17,839 nucleotides of DNA, from NCBI GenBank assembly GCA_023445445.1, contig JAEXLD010000015.1, positions 1 to 17,839 on the forward strand, written 5' to 3'. This document shows, piece by piece, positions 5,393 to 12,737 of the stretch. Under the pieces are notes generated by a model. It had not been told where the DNA came from. It did not search any database and was given only the letters and a program-made list of their open reading frames with translations. Both the position numbers and the translations under genes were made by a program. The stretch's first letter is position 1; every line of letters begins with the position of its first letter. The DNA is from Bacillota bacterium. GTDB lineage: Bacteria > Bacillota > Clostridia > Clostridiales > Clostridiaceae.

Positions 5393-5854
5393 ATTCTTCA
5401 TAATTCTAAAGCCTCTATATATTTGTTCTAGAAGCATTACCCTAAATAATTGATGAGGGAAAGTCATCCTTGAAAAACAAAGCTTATAATTAGCTCTCTT
5501 AATTACCTTTTGTGATAATCCTAAGCTTCCACCTATTATAAAGGCTATATTAGAATTACCTGTAACTCCACAGTTTTCTATGTATGATGCAAATTGTTCT
5601 GATGTTAGATTTTCTCCCTTTAAATCCATAGCAACAACATGCATATTATCTTTTATTTTTGAAAGAATTAAGTCCCCTTCTTTATCCTTTATTTGCTGTT
5701 CTTCCTTTTCTGATGCATTATCTGGTGTTTTTTCATCTGGTAACTCTATGATATCTAACTTGCAATATCTAGATAACCTTTTAGAATACTCATCTATTGC
5801 TTGTTTTAAATATTTTTCTTTTAACTTTCCAACTGAAATTATAGTTATATTCAT
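5375..5854 (-). CDS. rlmH: 23S rRNA (pseudouridine1915-N3)-methyltransferase
   Basis: The 159-residue SPOUT-class methyltransferase uses S-adenosylmethionine to methylate pseudouridine 1915 in helix 69 of 23S rRNA. Family features are MNITIISVGKLKEKYLKQAI at the start, LDIIELPDEK, the SAM-binding knot IAFIIGGSLGLS (103-114), SRMTFPHQLFRVMLLEQIYR and the C-terminal EPYHK. Length is standard. The start has GAGGAG 8 bases upstream. It follows the Hsp20-like gene after 40 bases on the same strand, so the two are probably co-transcribed. Its 3' end is the apparent integration site for the accessory cassettes to the left; the reading frame is intact after insertion, as with SCC in staphylococci. 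Confidence 0.97.
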   Translation of the reverse strand: MNITIISVGKLKEKYLKQAIDEYSKRLSRYCKLDIIELPDEKTPDNASEKEEQQIKDKEGDLILSKIKDNMHVVAMDLKGENLTSEQFASYIENCGVTGNSNIAFIIGGSLGLSQKVIKRANYKLCFSRMTFPHQLFRVMLLEQIYRGFRIMKNEPYHK

Positions 5855-5894
5855 CCCATTTTCTCCTCATTGGTATTAATTATTTTTACTCTAT

Positions 5895-6563
5895 TTAAAT
5901 ATTATATTCTTCTACATCTATTATTGTAGTTCCTTCTTCTATTTCAGGAAGCTTTTTTAAGTATATTCTTAATACATCTGCATTAAAGACTGCTTGAATT
6001 CTTTTTGGATCTACCCTAGGCACATAGAAACTTTTTTCAGCATAATCCTTTTCCTCTAGCATTGCTATTTTAAAGGAATTATCTTTTATAGCATCTCTCT
6101 TTACTTTTATACTTATATGCTCATTATCATAATCCACATCTATGTCCCTTTTGCTTACACCTTCTAGCTTTCCTTCTATAAGGTATCTATCTCCGTAATC
6201 CCTAAATTCTAAATTTATTTCTTCCTCAGCTTCTTCTTCCATTAAAGAATTCATAACATCACTATTTACTACAGTTTCTACTATACTATTAATTAGCCCT
6301 TCGTTATTAATTAATGTAGAAAAAACCTCATTAAATATACTATTAAAAGTTCCTGCAAAGCTTCCAGCAAAAGTTCCACTAAATACATTAATTATATCAT
6401 TGCCATTAGTAAAAGTTCCATATTTATAATTACCATTATCACTGCTTCCACTGTACATATTTCCATTATAATTATTTTGATTAAATGCATTATTATTTAT
6501 ATTGTTATATCCTTGGTTATTTCCCATTAAATTATTAAAGATTGAAGGAAACATTTCAAACAT
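5895..6563 (-). CDS. Hsp20/alpha-crystallin-like protein with Asn-rich N-terminus
   Basis: The 222-residue protein has two parts. The first ~55 residues are Asn/Gly/Tyr-rich low complexity. A hydrophobic Gly/Phe stretch (about 60-100, FSGTFAGSFAGTFNSIFNEV) follows, then an acidic EEEAEEE linker. The last ~105 residues look like an alpha-crystallin domain (YLIEGKLEGVSKRDIDVDYD, then beta strands ending in LRIYLKKLPE). The family role is ATP-independent holding of unfolded proteins. The classical C-terminal I-x-I motif is represented only loosely by TIIDV. AAGGAG precedes the ATG by 6 bases. The low-complexity N-terminus suggests assembly or phase behaviour, but that is inference. It sits upstream of rlmH on the same strand. 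Confidence 0.8.
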   Translation of the reverse strand: MFEMFPSIFNNLMGNNQGYNNINNNAFNQNNYNGNMYSGSSDNGNYKYGTFTNGNDIINVFSGTFAGSFAGTFNSIFNEVFSTLINNEGLINSIVETVVNSDVMNSLMEEEAEEEINLEFRDYGDRYLIEGKLEGVSKRDIDVDYDNEHISIKVKRDAIKDNSFKIAMLEEKDYAEKSFYVPRVDPKRIQAVFNADVLRIYLKKLPEIEEGTTIIDVEEYNI

Positions 6564-6619
6564 TATAATCTCCTTATTTATTAATTCCTATATAATATAA
6601 TTATTTAATAGTAGAATTT

Positions 6620-6648
6620 TTGACACAATAAAAATCGTCATTTATTAT
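6620..6648 (+). promoter_or_regulatory. Sigma-A type promoter for the small lipoprotein gene
   Basis: TTGACA (6620-6625), a 17-base spacer, then TATTAT (6643-6648). This gives a leader of roughly 75 bases before the ATG at 6730. A second extended -10-like TATGTTATATT lies at about 6669-6679. Confidence 0.6.
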
Positions 6649-6729
6649 TAATTATCTAACTGGAAATTTATGTTATATTGTTCTTAGAAAATTATCTATA
6701 AAATTAATTATTAATATTGAGGTGATTAA

Positions 6730-7107
6730 ATGAAAAAGTTCCTTATTAGTATCTTTACTTTTATCTTAATTTTTATGATTTCTTCTTGTAGTACTTCTGG
6801 AAAGGTTGTTAGAGAATATACTGGAGATGCTTCCTTTGGTGATAATGAGGCTTATGCCCTTGGTGAAAATAGTAAGGGTATGCCTATATTTAAAGATACA
6901 GATAAAGCCCTTGCTCAAGCTATAATTGATTATACAGATGGATTTAAAGCAGTTGAAGAACAGTATAATTTAAAACCTGTTAGTAAGAAAAATTGGAAGG
7001 AATATAAAACCTATGGTTGGCAATTAAATACTGAAGATAAAAATATTATAACCCAAGGTGTAAGAATAAGTGCATTTTTCGATTTCTACGAAAATAGCTT
7101 TGAATAA
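6730..7107 (+). CDS. Small putative lipoprotein of unknown function
   Basis: The 125-residue protein has MKK, a hydrophobic helix and a lipobox-like I-S-S-C20, so it is probably a lipid-anchored surface protein. The mature part is polar with no family I recognise. It includes an FKDTDKALAQAIIDYTDGF helix and a YGWQL segment followed by NIITQGVRISAFFDFYENSF. The ribosome site GAGGTGAT lies just before the ATG. It is a single-gene unit with its own promoter and terminator, divergent from the Hsp20-rlmH pair and convergent with the LUD gene. Confidence 0.8.
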   Translation: MKKFLISIFTFILIFMISSCSTSGKVVREYTGDASFGDNEAYALGENSKGMPIFKDTDKALAQAIIDYTDGFKAVEEQYNLKPVSKKNWKEYKTYGWQLNTEDKNIITQGVRISAFFDFYENSFE

Positions 7108-7160
7108 AAAAGGATGAGGCTGACTTTAATTAAAGAGAAGTCAACCTCACAAAATTTTTA
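7108..7160. terminator. Bidirectional terminator between convergent lipoprotein and LUD genes
   Basis: TGAGGCTGACTT (7115-7126) pairs with AAGTCAACCTCA (7138-7149), with one mismatch. On plus it is followed by a run including TTTTT. On minus it is followed by TCCTTTTTT. A separate perfect 7-bp hairpin with a 3-base loop follows at 7161-7177. Confidence 0.75.
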
Positions 7161-7221
7161 GTTTTGCGAAGCAAAACAACCACACTTGTTACTTCTTAAC
7201 TATTCACTATTACCTAAAATA

Positions 7222-7863
7222 TTAGTATCCTATTTCCTCATTCATAAAAATTACATGTATTCTCTCCTTATCGCCTTGGCTGGCTATTACTGTAAACTCT
7301 CTACATATCTTATCCTTTCCCTTACAATCAACGCAATATCCAACCTTAGTACAAGGTGTTACTTTATTTAATCTTTTTGCATTAGCTGGGGCAGATACTT
7401 GTCTATTTCTTTCAACTGCTTCTTCTATATTCTTAACTATCTTATTTACACCAACTATAAGAATTACCTTTTCAGGGCCAAAGAGCATTGCTGCAACTCT
7501 ATTCCCATTGCCATCTACATTATATAGCTTTCCATCTTCTGTTATTGCATTAGTGCTTGCAAAATAAGCATCTGCAAAAAAGCTTTCTTTGAAAATATTT
7601 GTTATTTCTTCCTTGCTTAATCCTTCTTCATATCTATCTAGGAATTTATACCTTCCACTTCTTAAGTGATCCATAACTCCAGTTTCATATAATGACATAG
7701 ATCCACCACAAGATACTGTAGAATTTTCCTTTACTAATCCCTTTATTTTTTCTATTAGTTCCTCTTTAGTATTTACCAAATATCCATTCATATTATTTCT
7801 ATTAAGAGCTTCTATAGTTCTTAATATTTTTTGTTCATTTACCCATTTTAAGTTGTTGTCCAT
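7222..7863 (-). CDS. LUD-domain protein (LutC/YkgG-like)
   Basis: The 213-residue protein has the LUD (DUF162) domain: CGGSMSLYETGVMDHL, DAYFASTNAITEDGKLYNVD and GNRVAAMLFGPEKVILIVGV. A C-terminal cysteine cluster (PCTKVGYCVDCKGKDKICR) may bind a metal. LUD proteins include LutC of the lactate-utilisation LutABC complex, but this gene stands alone without lutA or lutB, so lactate oxidation should not be assumed. Single-copy clostridial LUD proteins of this type are mostly uncharacterised. The ATG follows GGGGGTGAG by about 5 bases. It is separated from the SEC-C gene by a terminator and has a possible minus-strand -10 TATAAT at 7898-7903. Confidence 0.88.
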   Translation of the reverse strand: MDNNLKWVNEQKILRTIEALNRNNMNGYLVNTKEELIEKIKGLVKENSTVSCGGSMSLYETGVMDHLRSGRYKFLDRYEEGLSKEEITNIFKESFFADAYFASTNAITEDGKLYNVDGNGNRVAAMLFGPEKVILIVGVNKIVKNIEEAVERNRQVSAPANAKRLNKVTPCTKVGYCVDCKGKDKICREFTVIASQGDKERIHVIFMNEEIGY

Positions 7864-7917
7864 TACATCTCACCCCCAAATATTTACTCCAAGCTTATTA
7901 TAATAAATATCCATTAA

Positions 7918-7954
7918 AAATAAAATAAAGAGATCTAAAAATTATAGATCTCTT
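7918..7954 (-). terminator. Terminator of the murA-yycJ-SEC-C operon
   Basis: AAGAGATCT (7928-7936) and AGATCTCTT (7946-7954) form a perfect 9-bp stem with a 9-base loop. On the minus strand a T-rich tail follows (TTATTTTATTTTT). Confidence 0.8.
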
Positions 7955-7964
7955 CTTAAACAAA

Positions 7965-8462
7965 TTATTTTCCACAACACTTCTTGTATTTCTTTCCACT
8001 TCCGCATGGACAAGCGTCGTTTCTTCCGATTTTATTTTCATTTCTTACAGTTACAGAATCTCTGTATTGCTTTTGAATTTCTTTTCTCTTTTCTGGTGAG
8101 AAAATACCTTCCCATTGTGGTAAGTTATATAAATATTCAGCCTTTGCATCTAACATATTAAAGTATAACTTTTCTAAATCTACTTCTAATGTTATTTCTT
8201 CTTCAGCTGTTATATTTTCTAAATCTAATTGATTCTTTAAGCTATCGTTAATTCCATCAACAAATCCCATAATAAATTCAACTGTTGTATTTTGTTTCTT
8301 AGCCAAATCATCAATTGTAAAAGTAAAGTTTTCTGTGTGCTTTGATAATATTTCCTTATATATAGATTTTTCTATTTCCATATACTCGCTCCAGAAAGCT
8401 TGTTCTCCTTTTACCTTAACATATTCAACTACCATATCAGTCCATTGCTTATATAAACTCAT
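7965..8462 (-). CDS. SEC-C motif zinc-binding protein
   Basis: The 165-residue protein is mostly helical (about 1-140). It ends in the SEC-C zinc motif GRNDACPCGSGKKYKKCCGK, with ligands C151, C153, C162 and C163. This is the same motif that ends SecA, where it binds zinc and helps contact SecB or ribosomes. Here the helicase part of SecA is absent, so the protein is a small stand-alone SEC-C protein whose job is unknown. It lies 48 bases after yycJ and ahead of the terminator at 7928-7954, as the last gene of the murA operon. Confidence 0.9.
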   Translation of the reverse strand: MSLYKQWTDMVVEYVKVKGEQAFWSEYMEIEKSIYKEILSKHTENFTFTIDDLAKKQNTTVEFIMGFVDGINDSLKNQLDLENITAEEEITLEVDLEKLYFNMLDAKAEYLYNLPQWEGIFSPEKRKEIQKQYRDSVTVRNENKIGRNDACPCGSGKKYKKCCGK

Positions 8463-8510
8463 ATTTTCTTCTCCTTCTTATATGTTTTATAAGTATTTTA
8501 TTTAAATTGA

Positions 8511-9302
8511 CTAAACTACAATTAAATCACTAGGACTATGTCTGTTAGCCATAGTTAAATCAATATCTTTATCTAGTATAATATTATTTTCTCTTAAAAC
8601 TCCACTTACAGTTTCTAATGCTAATTCAGGATGATTGTTAGTTCCACTTAAATGTCCTAAAATTATTCTTTTATTTGACTTATATGTTATTAAGTCAACT
8701 AATGCCTTACCGCAATCTTCATTGGATAAATGGCCAACTTCACTTAATATTCTTCTTTTTAAGGTATAGGGATATGGACCAAACTTTAGCATATTTACAT
8801 CATGATTACTTTCTAATAATATAACTTCTGAATCCTTTATATTATCTCTTATTTCTTCTGTATATATTCCAAAGTCTGTAGTAACACTTGCTCTCTTACC
8901 CTTGCAGTGTACTGTATATCCAACTGGTGCTACAGCATCATGAGGTATATTAAATGAAATTACGTCTAGATCCTTTATGCACATAGTGGATCTTCTATCC
9001 ATTATCTTCATATTATGCTCTTTTATTTTTCCTATGGAACCTTCTAATACATTCCAAGTATCTGCATTTGTATAAATAGGAATATCATATTTTCGAGATA
9101 AAACTCCAATCCCCTTAATATGATCTGAATGCTCATGAGTTACAAAAATTCCGTCTAAATCTTTTGGGTCCTCCCCAATATTTTTTAAAGCTTCATCAAT
9201 TTTCTTTCCTGGTAAACCTGCATCTATTAAAATTCTTGCATTTTCAGAAGCAATGAAGATGCTATTCCCACTACTTCCGCTATATAATGAACAAAATTTC
9301 AT
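8511..9302 (-). CDS. yycJ: MBL-fold metallo-hydrolase YycJ/WalJ
   Basis: The 263-residue metallo-beta-lactamase-fold protein begins MKFCSLYSGSSGNSIF as in YycJ/WalJ. Metal ligands visible are THEHSDH (H56, H58, D60, H61), the TTDFG strand, ESNHD, and LGHLSGTNNH near the C-terminus. In Bacillus and staphylococci walJ lies in the walRK operon and the protein is a 5'-3' exonuclease-like factor linked to cell wall control and DNA mismatch repair. Here it is detached from walRK and sits 19 bases downstream of murA. Its ATG is preceded by a GGGGGAAGAAG-like purine run. It is probably an active nuclease; all expected metal residues are present. Confidence 0.93.
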   Translation of the reverse strand: MKFCSLYSGSSGNSIFIASENARILIDAGLPGKKIDEALKNIGEDPKDLDGIFVTHEHSDHIKGIGVLSRKYDIPIYTNADTWNVLEGSIGKIKEHNMKIMDRRSTMCIKDLDVISFNIPHDAVAPVGYTVHCKGKRASVTTDFGIYTEEIRDNIKDSEVILLESNHDVNMLKFGPYPYTLKRRILSEVGHLSNEDCGKALVDLITYKSNKRIILGHLSGTNNHPELALETVSGVLRENNIILDKDIDLTMANRHSPSDLIVV

Positions 9303-9321
9303 TCTTCTTCCCCCATAGATG

Positions 9322-10584
9322 TTACTCTTCTACGTCTCTAGTAATATCTGCACCTAGGGCTGCGAATTTGTTTTCTATATGAGGATATCCTCTATCTATA
9401 TGTTCAATTTCGTATATTTCAGTAACACCATCTGCTACTAATCCAGCTATAACCATAGCTGCTCCAGCTCTTAAGTCAGTTGCTATTACTTTAGCTCCAA
9501 CTAATTTATCTTTACCTTCAATTATTGCCGTTCTTCCTTCAACCTTTATAGTAGCTCCCATTTTTTTAAGCTCATCTATATGTTTATGTCTGCTTTCCCA
9601 AATAGTTTCTGCAATTAAGCTTTTTCCTGGCACTACGCTTAATAAAGCTGACATAGGTTGTTGTACATCTGTTGGAAATCCTGGATAAGGAGCTGTCTTA
9701 ACACTAACGCCCTTTAGCTCTCCATCTGTATATACTCTAACACTGTCATCTCCCTCTTCTACAATTGCACCCATTTCTATAAGTTTAGCTGCTATAGATT
9801 CTAAATGCTTTGGAATAACATTTTTTATAGTTACATCTCCTTTAGTAGCTGCTGCTGCAATCATAAAAGTTCCTGCTTCTATTTGGTCTGGAATAACACT
9901 ATAGTTACATCCAACTAATTTTTCTACACCTTTTACTCTAATTACATCTGTTCCAGCACCCTTAATATCTGCACCCATTGAGTTTAAGAAATTTGCTACA
10001 TCAACAACATGAGGTTCCTTAGCAACATTTTCAAGTATAGTAGTACCTTCTGCTAATGTTGCTGCAATCATAACGTTAATAGTTGCTCCAACTGTAACTA
10101 CATCGAAGAATATATTTGCTCCTTGAAGCTTTTCAGCCTCCACAGTAACTGCTCCGTGCTCAATATTTACTTTAGCACCTAATGCTTCAAATCCCTTAAT
10201 ATGTTGATCTATTGGTCTAACTCCAATAGGGCATCCCCCTGGTAGTTCTACCCTTGCTTTTTTAAATCTTGATAATAAAGCTCCTATAAAGTAATATGAA
10301 GCTCTCATTCTTCTAACATCATCAGTACATGCATCAACGCTTGTAACATCAGTAGAATCTATTTCTATAGTATTATTGTCAATTTTTTTAACCTTACATC
10401 CTAGACTTGATAATATTCTTTCAAGGCAATGAACATCTTCTATGTCAGGAACATTATCAATAATGCACTTGCCTTCACTTGCCATTATCGCTGCCGGCAA
10501 TATAGCAACTGCTGAGTTTTTTGCACCATTTATGTCAACTGAGCCTTTTAAAACTTTTCCTCCATTTATAACTAACTTTTCCAT
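9322..10584 (-). CDS. murA: UDP-N-acetylglucosamine 1-carboxyvinyltransferase
   Basis: The 420-residue enzyme transfers enolpyruvate from PEP to UDP-GlcNAc, the first committed step of peptidoglycan synthesis, in the cytoplasm. Key residues are visible: K22 in NGAKNSA, the fosfomycin-target cysteine C118 in PGGCPIGVRPID, the PTD of GFPTDVQQP, and the C-terminal DLRAGAAMVIAG arginine. Length is standard. I start at the ATG at 10584 (MEKLVING), with an AAGGGTG site about 6 bases upstream; an ATG 18 bases earlier would put that site inside the gene. Firmicutes often carry two paralogues (MurA and MurZ), and which this is cannot be told here. It heads the murA-yycJ-SEC-C operon. Confidence 0.96.
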   Translation of the reverse strand: MEKLVINGGKVLKGSVDINGAKNSAVAILPAAIMASEGKCIIDNVPDIEDVHCLERILSSLGCKVKKIDNNTIEIDSTDVTSVDACTDDVRRMRASYYFIGALLSRFKKARVELPGGCPIGVRPIDQHIKGFEALGAKVNIEHGAVTVEAEKLQGANIFFDVVTVGATINVMIAATLAEGTTILENVAKEPHVVDVANFLNSMGADIKGAGTDVIRVKGVEKLVGCNYSVIPDQIEAGTFMIAAAATKGDVTIKNVIPKHLESIAAKLIEMGAIVEEGDDSVRVYTDGELKGVSVKTAPYPGFPTDVQQPMSALLSVVPGKSLIAETIWESRHKHIDELKKMGATIKVEGRTAIIEGKDKLVGAKVIATDLRAGAAMVIAGLVADGVTEIYEIEHIDRGYPHIENKFAALGADITRDVEE

Positions 10585-10610
10585 CCGTTTCACCCTTATC
10601 ATAATTTATA

Positions 10611-10640
10611 TATATATCTTAATGTTTCCTATTATTTCAA
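10611..10640 (-). promoter_or_regulatory. Probable promoter of the murA operon
   Basis: On the minus strand TTGAAA (10635-10640), an 18-base spacer, then TATATA (10611-10616). This would give a leader of about 20 bases before the murA ATG. Confidence 0.5.
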
Positions 10641-10806
10641 CAATTATCCATTCTATGTAACTTTCTTAAAAACTTACATTTAACATTATATCATAAAAAT
10701 AATTTAATTAAATAGAGTTTTTTCTTCCAAAAGGCTTTTTTACTTACTTTCCAATAAAATATTTATAAAATTTTTAAATTATATAATCTTTTTAAATTTT
10801 TTGTAA

Positions 10807-10817
10807 TATGTTATAAT
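10807..10817 (+). promoter_or_regulatory. Extended -10 promoter for the 2H-like gene
   Basis: TATG, one base, then TATAAT at 10812-10817 forms an extended -10; the -35 region is only T-rich. The gene starts at 10882. The rest of 10641-10806 is AT-rich with no recognisable gene. Confidence 0.5.
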
Positions 10818-10881
10818 TTATAACAAAGTTTGTATGCATTTATAATGGGTATAAATTAATATATTATGAGAGGCTGAAGCT

Positions 10882-11424
10882 ATGAAATATTACTTAGTGG
10901 CATTATTTGATGATGAATCATATAAAAATTTAAATCCTATACAAAAGAATCTTTCTAAAAAGTTTAGGGCTAATAGAAATTCTCCAGCCCCTTATATACC
11001 TTTAGAAGTAATTGAGAATCCAAATATAGATAAATTAGATGTTGTAGTAGATAAAATAATTAAACCATATAAAAATTTTAAGGTTCAATTGCTGAAAGAG
11101 ATTTCTATTTCAGAAAATAATAAAACCTTAAATCTTAATATTGAAGATGTTGGATATATTAAAAGAATGAATAGATTAATGAATGATACATTAAGGCTGC
11201 ATGGATTTAATGTTGAAGAAAATTCTGATGAATCACCACTTCATATATCTTTAGCTAATTTAAATTTTATTCCAAGAGATATGAAAAAACTTGATGGTGA
11301 AATAAATTTTAAGTCCAAATGTGATACTTTAAAGGTAGATAGAATTGAATTATGGAGATTTTCAAATAATAAAAGAGAAACCTTAGTTAAGAGCTATCCA
11401 TTAAAAAAGAACTTATATTTATAA
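10882..11424 (+). CDS. 2H phosphoesterase-like protein (2'-5' RNA ligase/LigT fold), one motif lost
   Basis: The 180-residue protein resembles the 2H superfamily: the MKYYLVALFD opening strand, the spacing of the two halves, and a C-terminal motif H121-I-S123 in PLHISLAN. Active members have two H-x-(T/S) motifs acting on 2',3'-cyclic or 2'-5' phosphodiester bonds. Where the first is expected the sequence reads PYIPLEVI, with Tyr38 in place of His and Pro40 in place of Thr. So only half of the catalytic pair remains and normal catalysis is doubtful. It is a monocistronic plus-strand unit with an extended -10 promoter upstream and a strong terminator after it. The family call is from motif and layout only. 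Confidence 0.65.
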   Translation: MKYYLVALFDDESYKNLNPIQKNLSKKFRANRNSPAPYIPLEVIENPNIDKLDVVVDKIIKPYKNFKVQLLKEISISENNKTLNLNIEDVGYIKRMNRLMNDTLRLHGFNVEENSDESPLHISLANLNFIPRDMKKLDGEINFKSKCDTLKVDRIELWRFSNNKRETLVKSYPLKKNLYL

Positions 11425-11435
11425 GTTAATAGAAG

Positions 11436-11480
11436 GTAATAATTCCCATTAAAAATAATTATGGAATTATTACTTTTTTA
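11436..11480 (+). terminator. Terminator after the 2H-like gene
   Basis: GTAATAATTCC (11436-11446) and GGAATTATTAC (11463-11473) form a perfect 11-bp stem followed by TTTTTTA. Confidence 0.85.
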
Positions 11481-11601
11481 TTTGTTTAATTTTTATTAAA
11501 TCTAAAAATTTATTTTTTTGTATTCGTTTTCCATGCTTTTCATTTGCAAATTAATTCTGTAAAATAGTATATGGTAAATCCAAAAAACCAGGAGGATGTT
11601 T

Positions 11602-12057
11602 ATGGAAATTAAGTCTTTTTTTGAGGCTCAAATCGAAAGAAATAAACAACTTATTATTGATAGCAACTTAAGTGATTATAAAATTTGGGCTAGAAAATAT
11701 TTAGAGTTACATACAAAAATAAGTCATCTAGCTGATGAAACGCAATGTTATAAGTATTGGATTGGAGAAGAATTAGAAATAAATAAAGAAGCTTTATTCA
11801 AGAAGTATTTAGATTGTTTTGCTACAATTATATCTATTGGTATAGATAAAAAATACGATTCAATAGAAGAAGTGTCGATAAAGCCAAATGATTATTGTCT
11901 AAGTGATCAATTTTTAAATTTATTTATAGATTTAAATGACCTAATAATATCAACTTCAGAAGACCACTATTTAACACTAGTTGAAGATTTCATAAGCTTA
12001 GGAATAACTTTTGGATATTCTGAAACTCAAATTAGAGAAGAATTTTTGAATAATTAA
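11602..12057 (+). CDS. dUTPase-like (all-alpha, dimeric family) protein with degenerate active site
   Basis: The 151-residue all-helical protein follows the layout of dimeric dUTPases (PF08761/MazG-like): LADETQCYKYW (43-53) matches the family's LANETRCFKYW, and KKYLDCFATIISIGI matches EEYVDGLHFILSLGL. The usual metal ligands are mostly gone. The E-x-x-E helix is K39-x-x-H42, and the second pair is K68-x-x-D71, so only D71 remains. The protein therefore probably no longer hydrolyses dUTP and may be regulatory or bind nucleotide without cleavage. I start at ATG 11602 because AGGAGG lies 6 bases upstream; an ATG at 11596 directly abuts that site. It is monocistronic, with a strong terminator after it. 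Confidence 0.7.
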   Translation: MEIKSFFEAQIERNKQLIIDSNLSDYKIWARKYLELHTKISHLADETQCYKYWIGEELEINKEALFKKYLDCFATIISIGIDKKYDSIEEVSIKPNDYCLSDQFLNLFIDLNDLIISTSEDHYLTLVEDFISLGITFGYSETQIREEFLNN

Positions 12058-12060
12058 AAG

Positions 12061-12093
12061 AAAACCTTCTATATTAATGTAGAAGGTTTTTTA
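12061..12093 (+). terminator. Terminator after the dUTPase-like gene
   Basis: AAAACCTTCTA (12061-12071) and TAGAAGGTTTT (12080-12090) form a perfect 11-bp stem, followed by TT. Confidence 0.85.
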
Positions 12094-12137
12094 ATATTTA
12101 TTATATCTAGAGGGAATAATACCTTCGAGGTGATATG

Positions 12138-12569
12138 ATGTTAGCAATAATATATGCAATTATTTCTGGAATTTCAATGACACTTCAAGGGGTTTTTAAT
12201 ACAAGACTTGAAGAAAAGGTTGGAACTTGGGAAACTAATGTAATAGTCCAAGGAACTGCACTAATATTTACATTAATTATATTAATGTTTTTTGGAAAAG
12301 GTGATTTTAAGGCTATAAAAGAGGTAAATAAACTCTATTTATTAGGTGGTATACTAGGAGTAATTATAATTTTTACTGTTATGAAAAGCATAGGGGCTAT
12401 GGGCGCAACCTTAGGAATTGGAGTAATACTAATAGCTCAATTAGCTTCAGCAGGATTAGTAGATGCCTTTGGTCTTTTTGGAACTGAAAGGGTTTCCTTT
12501 GGAGTTAGGGAATTTATAGGTATTGGTGTTATGATAATTGGAATAATTATTTTTAAGTGGAGAGGTTAA
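12138..12569 (+). CDS. YdcZ-family (DUF606) DMT-type membrane protein
   Basis: The ~143-residue integral membrane protein has about five hydrophobic helices (roughly 3-20, 33-51, 67-83, 88-110 and 123-139). The opening (AIISGISMTLQGVFNTRLEE) and the GATLGIGVILIAQLASAGLVDAFGLFG segment are typical of YdcZ/DUF606, small half-size members of the drug/metabolite transporter group. Such proteins often work as pairs, but no second copy is adjacent here. The substrate is unknown. The ribosome site GAGGTGAT runs almost into the first ATG (12135), so the second ATG at 12138 is the likelier start. It is followed by its own terminator overlapping the stop region. Confidence 0.85.
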   Translation: MLAIIYAIISGISMTLQGVFNTRLEEKVGTWETNVIVQGTALIFTLIILMFFGKGDFKAIKEVNKLYLLGGILGVIIIFTVMKSIGAMGATLGIGVILIAQLASAGLVDAFGLFGTERVSFGVREFIGIGVMIIGIIIFKWRG

Positions 12570-12583
12570 ATCCTCTCTTTTTA
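12560..12583 (+). terminator. Terminator overlapping the end of the YdcZ-like gene
   Basis: GAGAGG (12560-12565) pairs with CCTCTC (12572-12577), followed by TTTTTATT. The stop codon lies in the loop. Confidence 0.75.
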
Positions 12584-12590
12584 TTCTTTA

Positions 12591-12636
12591 GGAATTTATA
12601 AAAATATTACCCTATGAATAATTTTTTATAAATTCC
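12591..12636. repeat. 14-bp perfect inverted repeat (hairpin)
   Basis: GGAATTTATAAAAA (12591-12604) is the exact reverse complement of 12623-12636. It lies between the YdcZ-like gene terminator and a second large hairpin. It may be a back-up terminator, but only a short T-rich stretch follows. Confidence 0.6.
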
Positions 12637-12651
12637 TTTCCTTCAGTACTC

Positions 12652-12727
12652 AAGGATATAGATATTATATTCTGGCGACTTGGAGCCTGCGAGGTCGCAA
12701 AGAATATAATATCTATATCCTTTTTTA
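12652..12727 (+). terminator. Large 21-bp perfect hairpin with a GC-rich inner hairpin and T-run
   Basis: Arms 12652-12672 and 12702-12722 are exact reverse complements over 21 bases. The 29-base loop holds its own stem, GCGAC (12675-12679) with GTCGC (12694-12698). A TTTTTT run follows. It is far longer than the other terminators here, and its loop is markedly more GC-rich than its surroundings. It could be a strong terminator, a structured RNA element or a relic of a small inverted-repeat element. Confidence 0.6.
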
Positions 12728-12737
12728 TTTTATTGTA

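Noticed and set aside
7161..7177. Perfect 7-bp hairpin with a 3-base loop as a separate terminator
   Set aside because: No T-run on either side; the adjacent hairpin at 7115-7149 already explains termination in both directions.
7222..7863. LUD protein as part of a lactate-utilisation operon
   Set aside because: No lutA or lutB neighbours, and a terminator separates it from the upstream operon.
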